A stretch of 51,416 nucleotides of DNA from Burkholderiaceae bacterium (GCA_947374315.1 CANCBK010000006.1:1-51416), one strand, 5' to 3'. Shown: positions 1 through 7,491, counted from the first letter of the stretch. Notes: generated by a model from the letters alone, not told the origin. Numbers and translations: made by a program.

Positions 1-343
1 CAGGATCTAAAACAATGCGTTTAACACTATGTTTGCGTAAAGATTTAGCAACTGTGCGGACTATTTCTGGGCTCGCTAACATGCCTATTTTGACAATATC
101 AGCGCCAATATCCATTAAAACTGCGTCAATCTGGGCTTCCACAACTTCAAGATCGACATCTTGAATGCGCGTGACACCCAAGGTATTTTGGGCGGTAATT
201 GCAGTTATGACGGACATGTCGTAGCCACCAAGGGCGGTGATGACCTTGAGGTCGGCCTGGAGCCCCGCCCCGCCGCCGCTATCGGACCCAGCAATGGTCA
301 GTACTTTGGGGATCTGCACAGAAGTGGGAAGAAGTGATTGCAT
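1..343 (-). CDS. thiD: Hydroxymethylpyrimidine/phosphomethylpyrimidine kinase, 5' part only
   Basis: The gene runs off the left edge; 114 N-terminal residues are visible. ThiD phosphorylates HMP and HMP-P in the cytoplasm to make the pyrimidine half of thiamine. The ribokinase-fold signature AGSDSGGGAGLQADLK lies at about residues 18-33, followed by TALGGYDMSVITAITAQNT, both typical of the family. The ATG at 343-341 is the first start in frame and has no clear Shine-Dalgarno. It sits only 21 bp from the divergent tRNA-Asn, so any thiD promoter must overlap the tRNA gene or give a nearly leaderless message. The identification is firm; the exact start is likely. Confidence 0.93.
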   Translation of the reverse strand, partial: MQSLLPTSVQIPKVLTIAGSDSGGGAGLQADLKVITALGGYDMSVITAITAQNTLGVTRIQDVDLEVVEAQIDAVLMDIGADIVKIGMLASPEIVRTVAKSLRKHSVKRIVLDP

Positions 344-345
344 CT

Positions 346-354
346 TGCTATAAT
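346..354 (+). promoter_or_regulatory. Extended -10 promoter element for tRNA-Asn
   Basis: A perfect TATAAT at 349-354 is preceded by TGC, giving the extended -10 form TGnTATAAT. It lies 10 bases before the tRNA 5' end, the right distance for initiation just ahead of the tRNA. No convincing -35 hexamer was found, which fits an extended -10 promoter. Confidence 0.6.
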
Positions 355-364
355 ATCGGCTTAT

Positions 365-440
365 TCCTCGATAGCTCAGTTGGTAGAGCGCCGGACTGTT
401 AATCCGTAGGTCCCTGGTTCGAGCCCAGGTCGAGGAGCCA
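365..440 (+). tRNA. tRNA-Asn (anticodon GUU)
   Basis: A full cloverleaf can be folded. The acceptor stem TCCTCGA pairs with TCGAGGA, the D arm contains AGCTCAGTTGGTAGAGC, the anticodon loop is CTGTTAA with GTT in the centre, and the T arm contains GGTTCGAGCC. The discriminator is G and CCA is encoded. A strong terminator follows 8 bases later, so this appears to be a single-gene unit. Confidence 0.97.
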
Positions 441-447
441 AATAAGT

Positions 448-482
448 AAAGCCCCTAGAGAAATCTAGGGGCTTTTTCTTTT
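448..482 (+). terminator. Rho-independent terminator after tRNA-Asn
   Basis: An 11-bp perfect stem (449-459 with 464-474, AAGCCCCTAGA and its complement) has a GAAA loop and is followed by TTTCTTTT. Confidence 0.9.
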
Positions 483-595
483 GTCTTCAGCTAATTGTGA
501 GCCCATTTTTCCTATTTCGCGAACAACATACGCATAAAGCTTACATCCCCTAAACTAGCAAATATCCATTTATTAACACAACACAGAGAGAAAAA

Positions 596-1231
596 ATGAG
601 TCTGATCGATAAATTGCAGTGGCGCTATGCCACAAAAAAAATGGATTCAAGTAAAGCCGTTCCAAAAGAAAAGATTGACCAAATCCTGGAGGCTATTCGA
701 TTGACAGCAAGCTCAAGCGGATTGCAGCCCTATGAAATCATCGTCATCACCAATAAAGATATACTCACGAAAATTAGAGCCATTGCTAATGACCAATCGC
801 AAGTGACTGATTGCTCTCACTTATTGGTTTTTGCTGCTTGGGATACCTATACCGCAGACCGAATTAATCAGGCATTTGATATGACCGAGGAACTACGCAA
901 CTTCAAAAGTGAATCTGGCACAGCCTATCGTCAAATGCTATTGAATGCCTACCCCGCAAGAGATCCCGAAGTGAATTTTACGCACACGTCCAAACAAGCC
1001 TATATCGGCTTGGGTACAGCACTCATTGCTGCCGCATACGAGCAAGTTGATAGCACGCCAATGGAAGGTTTTGATGCCAAGGCATTGGATGCCATTCTCA
1101 ACCTCAAAGAAAAGGGCTTGCGTAGTGTAGTGATGCTGCCGCTGGGATACAGAAATGCAGATGAGGATTGGCTGCTTAAGCTTAAGAAAGTTAGACGATC
1201 CAGCGAAAACTTTATCAGCTGGATTAAGTAA
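596..1231 (+). CDS. NfsB-type NAD(P)H-dependent FMN nitroreductase
   Basis: This 211-residue protein has the length of oxygen-insensitive nitroreductases of the NfsB/dihydropteridine-reductase group. These are cytoplasmic FMN dimers that reduce nitroaromatics and quinones with NAD(P)H. Near the N-terminus RYATKKMDSSKAV followed by SSSGLQPYEIIVI matches the FMN-binding start (R-x-T-K-x-[FM]-D then S-S-x-G-x-Q-P), and the C-terminal GLRSVVMLPLGYR matches the family's second flavin contact. The start has GAGAGA seven bases upstream. It is a single gene after the tRNA terminator. The physiological substrate cannot be told from sequence. Confidence 0.9.
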   Translation: MSLIDKLQWRYATKKMDSSKAVPKEKIDQILEAIRLTASSSGLQPYEIIVITNKDILTKIRAIANDQSQVTDCSHLLVFAAWDTYTADRINQAFDMTEELRNFKSESGTAYRQMLLNAYPARDPEVNFTHTSKQAYIGLGTALIAAAYEQVDSTPMEGFDAKALDAILNLKEKGLRSVVMLPLGYRNADEDWLLKLKKVRRSSENFISWIK

Positions 1232-1247
1232 GCGAATAATTACCACC

Positions 1248-1283
1248 CTTGAAATAACCACTTTGTTAAGTGGTTATTTCAAG
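1248..1283. terminator. Perfect 16-bp hairpin after the nitroreductase gene
   Basis: Positions 1248-1263 are an exact inverted complement of 1268-1283, with a 4-base loop (TGTT). It lies 16 bases beyond the nitroreductase stop. There is no uninterrupted T tract on either side, so it may act as a weak bidirectional terminator or a 3' stabilising hairpin. Confidence 0.55.
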
Positions 1284-1314
1284 TAATGGCGCTTGATTGA
1301 ATATCTAATGCTAG

Positions 1315-1450
1315 AGCTATAAAGTTAAATTTCGGAGGGGCCTCGCGGTAGTTATGTAGCCACTTGATTTACAAATCCAAAACTACCCGCTATAGCTTAA
1401 CCCGACGGTGCTACCAATGCAGCAGTAGTTGTAAGGTTATATTAGCACCG
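1315..1450. other. Non-coding stretch with nested inverted repeats (possible structured RNA)
   Basis: This part of the 1232-1513 gap has no credible gene. AGCTATA (1315-1321) pairs with TATAGCT (1391-1397). Directly inside it GGTAGTT (1347-1353) pairs with AACTACC (1381-1387) and is extended by GC/GC past one bulged base. GAGGGGCCTC (1335-1344) can form a small hairpin between them, making a three-way junction. A second element, CGGTGCTA (1406-1413) with TAGCACCG (1443-1450), follows. The strand is unknown and function is only inferred from pairing. Confidence 0.3.
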
Positions 1451-1513
1451 CTCCATTCGTTGAATATTTATAGATAATGCAGATAAATCATATGCTAAAT
1501 CTATGCCAGGGCC

Positions 1514-2320
1514 TTACTTGCTGACCGGTGGCAACCAGCCATTAGCCGGATACATTCCACATGCCTTAGCCGGTGGATTGTAATAACCCCCAGCCGCAGT
1601 GAACAAAGAGTCATTTGGACGAACCTCACGCCCAAACTGACCATCATTTATTGCGCAATAACAAGTGGCCGTTTTTGCGCCATTAATGGTTTCTTTATCT
1701 ACCTTGCATTCAAAATTCCAACAATTTGAACCCACAGTGCCTTCCTGGCATAGATGCATGTTAGCCATTGCGTTTGTAAAAGGCGGATTAGCACTTTCCT
1801 GGGGATACATCACAATGCTCTCATTATAAAGCGCCCAAACTGTATTGGGCTGACGATGGGCGCATGAACCATTCATATTCCCTTCGTTTACTCCAGCAAT
1901 AGCAGTCAGACTCGTTCCGTTTTGCTGGGCAATTTCAGCGGTAATCACCGGACACTTACATTCAGATTCTTCAAAATAATGGAATGTTTTGCCATCATCA
2001 CGTTTTACTTTAATTTTCTTACCCGTTGGCTTGCAAGTCGATGCTAGGCATAAAGCAAACTCACCTGGACATTGAGTCATACCCGCAGCGTCATCAATGG
2101 TTGTCTTGGTAGTGCTCATTTGATTGGCACGGTCGCGAGCATCCCCGTCACGCTTACTTTGCACCTTAGAACGAAGCGGCTCAACGTGCGGATCATTTTG
2201 CGCAAGCAACAGGCTGGATGCGGAGCTAGCAGATGGGGTTACAAAATCAGCCCCGTAAGAGCTGCCACATAACACTGTTAAAAGAAATAATGCGACTACA
2301 GAATATGGTGAACATTTCAT
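1514..2320 (-). CDS. Secreted 12-cysteine protein, paralogue 1
   Basis: I do not recognise a named family. The 268 residues begin with a signal peptide (hydrophobic VVALFLLTVLCGSSYGA), then a Ser-rich and charged segment of about 60 residues, then a cysteine-rich domain from about 84 to 254. The mature part has exactly 12 cysteines (84, 91, 96, 121, 123, 153, 191, 200, 205, 220, 222, 254). Motifs shared with 2407-3189 and 7538-8332 are CPGEFALC, STC, CKCP, NEGNMNGSC, YPQE and GSNCW. An even cysteine count and export suggest disulfides formed in the periplasm. It is the last gene of a likely unit secretin > paralogue 2 > paralogue 1. Function unknown. Confidence 0.85.
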   Translation of the reverse strand: MKCSPYSVVALFLLTVLCGSSYGADFVTPSASSASSLLLAQNDPHVEPLRSKVQSKRDGDARDRANQMSTTKTTIDDAAGMTQCPGEFALCLASTCKPTGKKIKVKRDDGKTFHYFEESECKCPVITAEIAQQNGTSLTAIAGVNEGNMNGSCAHRQPNTVWALYNESIVMYPQESANPPFTNAMANMHLCQEGTVGSNCWNFECKVDKETINGAKTATCYCAINDGQFGREVRPNDSLFTAAGGYYNPPAKACGMYPANGWLPPVSK

Positions 2321-2347
2321 ATTGTATTTATTAAGAGGTACAAAGTA

Positions 2348-2374
2348 ATCGACCCAGAAAAAATCTGGGTCGAT
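2348..2374 (-). terminator. Hairpin between two 12-Cys genes (attenuator or terminator)
   Basis: An 11-bp perfect stem (2348-2358 with 2364-2374) has a 5-base loop. On the minus strand the loop is T-rich and the stem is followed by TACTTTG. It lies after the stop of paralogue 2 (2407) and only 28 bases before the start of paralogue 1 (2320), leaving no room for an ordinary promoter after it. It may lower expression of the last gene rather than end the unit. Confidence 0.5.
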
Positions 2375-2406
2375 ATTTATTTAGGATAATTTTCCAATAA
2401 ATATGG

Positions 2407-3189
2407 TTATTGGTTTAACTGATCCGGAAAGCCTACTGGCAACATTTTGCAAGCAGCAGCTGAATCATTCCAAGTACTTCCAGCGTAGGTTACATACCCA
2501 CGATCGCCTTTAGCTTTTCCGCCAAACAAGCCTTCACCATACGGGCAACGGCAGCTTGCTGTTTTTACGCCATTAGTTTCCTTTGGATCTACGGTACAAA
2601 TATAGCTCCAGCAATTCGATCCTTGAGCTGAACCCTTGGCCGTGCAATTCTGCGACTTTGAAGCAGTTGGCTGCATAAAGCTACCATCGGGCTGTTCTTG
2701 TGGGTAGGTAGTGACCGTCGTAGAAAAATAAGACCAAATCTTTCCAGTTCCAGGGGAACGGCAAGAATCATTCATATTGCCTTCATTCAACCCAGCAACA
2801 CCAACTAAAGGTGAATTATTTTGGGCGGCAATATTGGGTGTAATCACAGGGCATTTGCAGATAGCTTCTGGATATTGCTTAGTCGTTTTACCGCCATCCT
2901 CTTTAACGGTGATCGTTCTTCCGGTTGGCTTACAAGTAGAAGATGCGCACAATGCAAACTCTCCAGGGCACATTGCAATGCCAGCTGTACCATGGCCATC
3001 TTTTGTGGCGGTAGTTTTCGTAGTATCGTCATTTTTACGACGATCGCCATCAGCGGATTGCCTAACATCACCATTGGATCCGTTATTAAGCCGTTGCTCG
3101 ACCCGCCCTCTGAGATTAGGATCATTTTGAGCTAATGAAGCCAAACTCAAGCCAGCAAAAAATAATGTGCAAAGCAATTTTTTAAACAT
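2407..3189 (-). CDS. Secreted 12-cysteine protein, paralogue 2
   Basis: This 260-residue protein has a short clean signal peptide (FKKLLCTLFFAGLSLASLA, mature start near QNDP), an Asn/Asp/Lys-rich segment to about residue 68, and the same cysteine-rich domain as 1514-2320 and 7538-8332. Mature cysteines are 74, 81, 86, 111, 113, 143, 182, 193, 198, 213, 215 and 247. Spacing from the first to the sixth is identical in all three proteins (C-x6-C-x4-C-x24-C-x-C-x29-C). It lies 72 bp after the secretin gene on the same strand, so co-expression is likely. No enzyme motif is visible. A structural, binding or matrix role is possible but unproven. Confidence 0.86.
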   Translation of the reverse strand: MFKKLLCTLFFAGLSLASLAQNDPNLRGRVEQRLNNGSNGDVRQSADGDRRKNDDTTKTTATKDGHGTAGIAMCPGEFALCASSTCKPTGRTITVKEDGGKTTKQYPEAICKCPVITPNIAAQNNSPLVGVAGLNEGNMNDSCRSPGTGKIWSYFSTTVTTYPQEQPDGSFMQPTASKSQNCTAKGSAQGSNCWSYICTVDPKETNGVKTASCRCPYGEGLFGGKAKGDRGYVTYAGSTWNDSAAACKMLPVGFPDQLNQ

Positions 3190-3261
3190 TTCTCAATCAT
3201 CCTGTTAATTTTAATTATTGAATTTTTATAAATGTGCGGATAGCGTCCAAAAAACGGCCAC

Positions 3262-5559
3262 TTACCTAGTGAAGTAAAGCAAGTTTGCTGCGTCATCAAA
3301 AAATTTATTAATTCCAGGCTCTGTCACCCAACCATCCAAATGGTCGGTCCCGAGCGCTGAGGTTTTGAATGCTCGGAAATAAGAACTGTCCCGATCCAGT
3401 GCCAACAGGGTGTTGTCCAGATTGGTATCAGATGAAGAAATAATATCCTGATATTGCCTCATCGCCTTATAAATACTTTTTTCTTTGGGGGACAACAATT
3501 CGTCGCTACCATTCTTGGAGGCGCTCTTTCTTGCCTCCTCTTCAGTTTGAACTTTTCTTGGCGTAACCAGAACTACTACATTCTCAGAGTAGAGTGATTG
3601 CGTTTTTTGATTAAACAAATATTGAATAATTGGGATATCTTTAAGGACAGGTACTCCATCCTGACCACCAGATATTTGACGAGAAGCCAAGCCATCCAAT
3701 ATCAATGTTTCCCCATACTTAATTTTTACGTTAGCAGTGACGGCATGCTGATCAGTTGCAACGCCTGCATTAAAGCCGCCAACTGCCGCTGCAGATGAAA
3801 TATAAGAGCGAGAAACCTTCACCGCAAGCATCATCGACTCTTCGTCAATGAAGGTAGGGGTAACAGACAAGCTCACGCCTGTTGGAATATTGGTAATCTG
3901 AGCTCCGGATACGCCGCCGCCATTTAAACCCGCTGTAATTACAGAGCCAGAATAAAAGGTGGAAGGAATTCTATCGAGCGCAGTTAGGGTAGGTCTAGCA
4001 ATGACTTGAGAATTATTCGTTGTGGAGTTAGCGATATTTAAGGTGTAACTAATAAGGCCGCTAACACTATTAATCGCGGCACTAGTTGCATTACCAACAC
4101 CAATCACACTATTCTGGACGACGCCGCTCACGCTCTTTCCATCTGCAGAGCCCGTAGTCGAGAAGCTTTGTGAGCCAGCGAAAACTTGCAGTCCACTTAG
4201 TAGATTAATACCGTACTGACTATTCTCACTATCGATAGTCCTGATCAATACCGCATCAATTGAGGCCATCTTAGGAGGATTTTGCTTATTACAGGGGCTC
4301 GGCAATGGCTCTAAATAAAGCGTTTGATCACCACTGGTTCCACCAACGGGCACGCCATAACTTCCACCCGGGGCTTTACCAAGCCCAGGTTTTGTATCGC
4401 AATCAAACCAGCGTTGTTGCTGTTGATTCATAGAGACTGCGGTGTAACTACCGCCACCACCGCCTCCGCTTGTAGTCATTGGCGCGCTAGCGGATTGCGG
4501 TTGGTAAGGCGCTGCGCCCGTACCCGATGAGCCGCTCGATGAGCCGCCCGATGAACCTCCGCCAGAGCCAGAGTCATCGCTATTCTGATTGCTTTCGTAA
4601 CTTGTTATATTGGCGCCTCTTGTGCCAGACCCTCTACCTGAGGAAGAGTTATTGTTTCCGTTATTAGGCCCACTAATACCAGTAGGTCCTGCCGCGCCCT
4701 TACTTTGACCTGCGGCAACCTTAATCATCTTCCCTTCGCCCGGCTTGGCTGAAGCTAGGCTAGCTGGGTTTTGTGCTGGATCTAACTCCATAGATTGGAT
4801 GCTATTGAACTGAGTCGATATATAAGCAACTTGCTGTTTTAATTGCGCAATCTCTTTAGGATTGACAGCATTAAGTCTTGAGTACACATCTAGGCCTTGG
4901 TTTGCCTCGGAGGTTTTTCCAACCGCTACATACATCAAGACCATTAGCCTTATCTTATCTGCGTCAGTTGTGTTGAGTTTTTTTAAACCCTCACCAGCCC
5001 AAAGTGCAGTCTTAAAATCTTTTTGCCACAAGGAAGATTGCAAAAGCCCGAATAAAGCATCTTGACTCGATGGGCTAATCGCATAAGCGCTAATGAAATT
5101 TTTGCTGGCCGCTGAGTACTCTCCAGAATCAATATGCAAACGACCCAACTGAATGAGCGGCAAGGTATCGGATCTATCTAAGGATGCTGAAAGCTCATAA
5201 GCTGTCTCAGCAAGGCCCTTACTATCAGGCGTGTTATTCAAATATTGCAAATGATAGCTAATACCATTTAATAAGTGCAATGTAGAGCTATTCGGACTGA
5301 CCTTGACTGAGGCGCTAAATACCTGCTGTGCATCCTCATAGTTACCTTCCCGAAGATATTGAATGCCCTGCTTTACTAGCTCATGCGTAACATTCTGTTT
5401 GGGCGCTGCTATTTTTTGCTCGTATTTACCTGGGGATGTGCTGCCTGTTTGAGCGCTCCGACTAACTGTGCCCGCGCATCCCGCTAGCGCAACCATGCAG
5501 ACAAAGAGCATGCCAGTAATTTCTGGCTTTAAACAGAGTTTCAGTCTACAAATGGGCAT
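3262..5559 (-). CDS. TPR-linker-secretin outer-membrane lipoprotein
   Basis: This 765-residue protein starts with a lipoprotein signal (lipobox LAGC, Cys28; Ala follows, as in outer-membrane lipoproteins). Residues about 57-240 are TPR-like helical repeats (LREGNYEDAQQVFSASVKVS, IDSGEYSAASKNF). Residues about 258-380 are a Gly/Ser/Asn-rich linker with polyGly and polyGln runs. Residues about 428-670 are a type II/III secretin domain: ASIDAVLIRTI, ARPTLTALD, GETLILDGLASRQ, GVPVLKDIPIIQYLF and VVVLVTPRKV. Secretins form gated outer-membrane rings. No secretion ATPase, platform or pseudopilin gene is nearby. The ATG at 5511 (Met17) is an alternative start. Domain call firm, substrate unknown. 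Confidence 0.92.
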   Translation of the reverse strand: MPICRLKLCLKPEITGMLFVCMVALAGCAGTVSRSAQTGSTSPGKYEQKIAAPKQNVTHELVKQGIQYLREGNYEDAQQVFSASVKVSPNSSTLHLLNGISYHLQYLNNTPDSKGLAETAYELSASLDRSDTLPLIQLGRLHIDSGEYSAASKNFISAYAISPSSQDALFGLLQSSLWQKDFKTALWAGEGLKKLNTTDADKIRLMVLMYVAVGKTSEANQGLDVYSRLNAVNPKEIAQLKQQVAYISTQFNSIQSMELDPAQNPASLASAKPGEGKMIKVAAGQSKGAAGPTGISGPNNGNNNSSSGRGSGTRGANITSYESNQNSDDSGSGGGSSGGSSSGSSGTGAAPYQPQSASAPMTTSGGGGGGSYTAVSMNQQQQRWFDCDTKPGLGKAPGGSYGVPVGGTSGDQTLYLEPLPSPCNKQNPPKMASIDAVLIRTIDSENSQYGINLLSGLQVFAGSQSFSTTGSADGKSVSGVVQNSVIGVGNATSAAINSVSGLISYTLNIANSTTNNSQVIARPTLTALDRIPSTFYSGSVITAGLNGGGVSGAQITNIPTGVSLSVTPTFIDEESMMLAVKVSRSYISSAAAVGGFNAGVATDQHAVTANVKIKYGETLILDGLASRQISGGQDGVPVLKDIPIIQYLFNQKTQSLYSENVVVLVTPRKVQTEEEARKSASKNGSDELLSPKEKSIYKAMRQYQDIISSSDTNLDNTLLALDRDSSYFRAFKTSALGTDHLDGWVTEPGINKFFDDAANLLYFTR

Positions 5560-5775
5560 AAATTCAGAGTTGCTTTATATGGGGATATTAGTGAAGATAT
5601 TCTACAGAAATATGCCTCAATTGGAATATCTATAGGCCTGGGTGATAAAACACCATGAAATCACATAATAAGTGATTACCGACCTCCTAGAGGCGGCAAC
5701 CATTGAAGGTATTTGCCCCATGGTCATACTTTGGCCGTCTCCATACCGCTATATACTCTTTTCTCTTAACTAACT
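5560..5775. promoter_or_regulatory. Divergent promoter region of the secretin and DsbA-like genes
   Basis: This 216-bp gap holds the starts of both diverging genes. Inverted repeats seen are AGATATTC...GAATATCT (about 5596-5632), AATCAC-N7-GTGATT (about 5660-5678) and CCTC-CTA-GAGG (about 5685-5695). TATACT at 5752-5757 could be a -10 for the rightward gene, with a poor -35. Shared regulation is plausible but rests only on arrangement. Confidence 0.4.
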
Positions 5776-6615
5776 ATGGCAATTATGTCTAAGACTACTT
5801 TCAATTCAGCCCTTCTTTTTTCAGGCATTCTTACTGCGAGCCTACTCCTGGATCTTGCCCACGCTCAGATACCTACACCCGCTCCAACCATGGATCAAAT
5901 AGTCCAAAACCTGGAGAAATCTGGCGCACTAGATCGTGCAATAGAGAGAGGCATTGAGCGTTATAGGCAAAAACAAATTAATGCAGCCAAGGTTAAACAA
6001 GAAAAAGAAGAGTCCCAAAGGGCTGCACTTGCAAAAAATGCTCGTGTAATAGATGTCAAAAATGACTTTATCTACGGGAAACCAGATGCGGTTATTTCGA
6101 TCATTGAATACTCTGACTTTGAGTGTCCATTCTGCAAACAGTTTGGAGATATTCCAATTCATGTAGTTGATTCAATGCCTGACCAGGTCAACTTAGTGTG
6201 GCGTAACTTTCCACTACCATTCCATGACCCCATGGCAAGTAAAGAAGCGGTTGCGGCAGTTTGCGCTGCTCAGCAAGGCGGTAATGATGCCTTTTGGAAA
6301 TATGCTGACGGCATCTTTAAGAATACCCGCTCAAACGGCCAAGGCATGCCTAGCTCGGGGAGCGTAGACCCCCTGCTATCAATGGCAAAGGAGCAAGGAA
6401 TGAATATGGAAAAATTTGAATCCTGCCTCCAGTCCGAGATAGTCAAGAATCAAGTCATTGCAGATCTGAATGATGGAGCTAATGCAGGCATTAGCGGAAC
6501 TCCTGGCGTGATCTTAATAAACCACAAAACAGGCTCATTCAATGTGCTTGCAGGGGCAGTCCCAGAGGAAGTTTTAAAACAAGAAGTAAAAAACTTATTA
6601 AACGCTAAAAAATAA
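5776..6615 (+). CDS. Periplasmic DsbA/DsbG-like thiol-disulfide oxidoreductase (CPFC)
   Basis: The 279-residue protein has a signal peptide ending near AHAQ (residue 31) and a charged, probably helical region at residues about 38-90 (rich in Lys, Glu, Gln). The thioredoxin-fold domain of the Thioredoxin_4/DsbA type runs from about 92 to the end. The active site is EYSDFECPFCKQF with Cys117 and Cys120, and the cis-proline loop is SGTPGV (Pro243). Two further cysteines (163, 217) may pair with each other. Such enzymes oxidise or isomerise disulfides in exported proteins. It diverges from the secretin gene and sits among three 12-Cys proteins, its obvious candidate substrates. That link is inferred. 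Confidence 0.9.
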   Translation: MAIMSKTTFNSALLFSGILTASLLLDLAHAQIPTPAPTMDQIVQNLEKSGALDRAIERGIERYRQKQINAAKVKQEKEESQRAALAKNARVIDVKNDFIYGKPDAVISIIEYSDFECPFCKQFGDIPIHVVDSMPDQVNLVWRNFPLPFHDPMASKEAVAAVCAAQQGGNDAFWKYADGIFKNTRSNGQGMPSSGSVDPLLSMAKEQGMNMEKFESCLQSEIVKNQVIADLNDGANAGISGTPGVILINHKTGSFNVLAGAVPEEVLKQEVKNLLNAKK

Positions 6616-6639
6616 TATTAGATCCGAGGTATGAAACAA

Positions 6640-6664
6640 GTCACCATCTTCCGGGGATGGTGAC
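6640..6664. terminator. Hairpin between convergent DsbA-like and DUF1080 genes
   Basis: GTCACCATC (6640-6648) pairs with GATGGTGAC (6656-6664) around a 7-base loop. It covers the last codons and stop of the leftward gene and lies 25 bases after the rightward gene's stop. ATTTTTC follows on the plus side. A weak terminator for the rightward transcript is plausible. Confidence 0.4.
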
Positions 6665-7255
6665 ATAGATATTTTTCAACCGAAAATCACCGCCCTGGTA
6701 GTTCATTGCTAATGGCCCAGCATTAAAACGAGTATCAATCACCTGATCCGTTACCCCATTTAAAGTTACCGAAATTTTCTTACCTATTGCGCTAATTTTC
6801 ATGTGATTCCATTGATTGGCCACCTGAGTAGGCTTCACTTTTCCCAATAATCGAATAGAGCCTGCGCCGAGACCATCCGGTCCATTTACAAGCGAAACCT
6901 CATATGCGGTATCGGCATTAATCACATCAGGATTTGTGCAACGGAAAAATACCGATGCCCGCGCAGAATCAGAGACCCAATAATCAAATTCAACCTGAAT
7001 GTCCGGAACACTTAAACGAGAAACAAGCGTTCCCTGCCCTTGAGTGATATCCAGCTCTTTATTGTTAATTTGCCAACTTGCATTGCCTTTAGGAGTCCAA
7101 GCCGATAAATCCGATCCATTTAATAAAGGGAATGGGGAGCCGAGTGTCGTAATCATGGCCTGAGAATTCGCGCTGATTGGCGTCCATACCAGCGAGCATA
7201 AAAAAAACACCTTCAGCACCAGTTTGCCTTGTTGTAAAAAAATATTTTTAAGCAT
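6641..7255 (-). CDS. Secreted DUF1080 (3-keto-disaccharide hydrolase-like) protein
   Basis: This is a 204-residue exported protein. The signal peptide (LVLKVFFLCSLVWTPISANS) is followed by a single concanavalin-like jelly-roll domain of the DUF1080 type. Recognisable features are LLNGSDLSAWTPKG, SWQINNKELDITQGQGTLVS, VEFDYWVSDSARASVFFRC, NQWNHMKISAIGKKISVTLNG and the terminal GDFRLKNIYV. The family is linked to sugar binding or cleavage, often on surface polysaccharides. It converges on the DsbA-like gene and lies beyond paralogue 3 on the same strand, 282 bp downstream. Activity cannot be assigned from the sequence alone. Confidence 0.8.
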   Translation of the reverse strand: MLKNIFLQQGKLVLKVFFLCSLVWTPISANSQAMITTLGSPFPLLNGSDLSAWTPKGNASWQINNKELDITQGQGTLVSRLSVPDIQVEFDYWVSDSARASVFFRCTNPDVINADTAYEVSLVNGPDGLGAGSIRLLGKVKPTQVANQWNHMKISAIGKKISVTLNGVTDQVIDTRFNAGPLAMNYQGGDFRLKNIYVTIPGRW

Positions 7256-7425
7256 GGAAATAAGAGGTATTTTGAAGCGAATTTAATAAAGAAATAACAG
7301 TATCGGACAAATCCTTAAAGGGGGCTATTACAAGCGGAACCGTGTGTACACAGCTAAACCATACGCCACATTGCAGAACCCTTTAACCACCATGAGAATG
7401 AAGTGAAGCTGCGCTTCTTGGTAAA
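7256..7425. other. Intergenic stretch without a gene
   Basis: This is the first part of the 7256-7537 gap between the DUF1080 gene and paralogue 3. It holds a short palindrome TGTGTACACA near 7353. No reading frame with a ribosome-binding site was seen. A promoter for the DUF1080 gene would be expected here, but no convincing hexamer pair was found. Confidence 0.4.
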
Positions 7426-7465
7426 AACCCCCTTGGCTAGTCTTTGCGTCCAACTGTTGGGGGTT
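7426..7465 (-). terminator. Possible terminator after paralogue 3
   Basis: AACCCCC (7426-7432) pairs with GGGGGTT (7459-7465). Read on the minus strand, the stem ends in GGGGGTTTTT, the expected G+C-stem plus U-tract. The 26-base loop is long but can form an inner CCAAC/TTGG helix. It lies about 70 bases beyond the paralogue 3 stop. Confidence 0.45.
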
Positions 7466-7491
7466 ATTTACGGCGGTAGTTTGTTGGCATT

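Noticed and set aside
2777..3130. Long frames opposite the 12-Cys paralogue 2 gene
   Set aside because: They mirror a clear signal-peptide-bearing gene with paralogues, and their own sequences show no domain.
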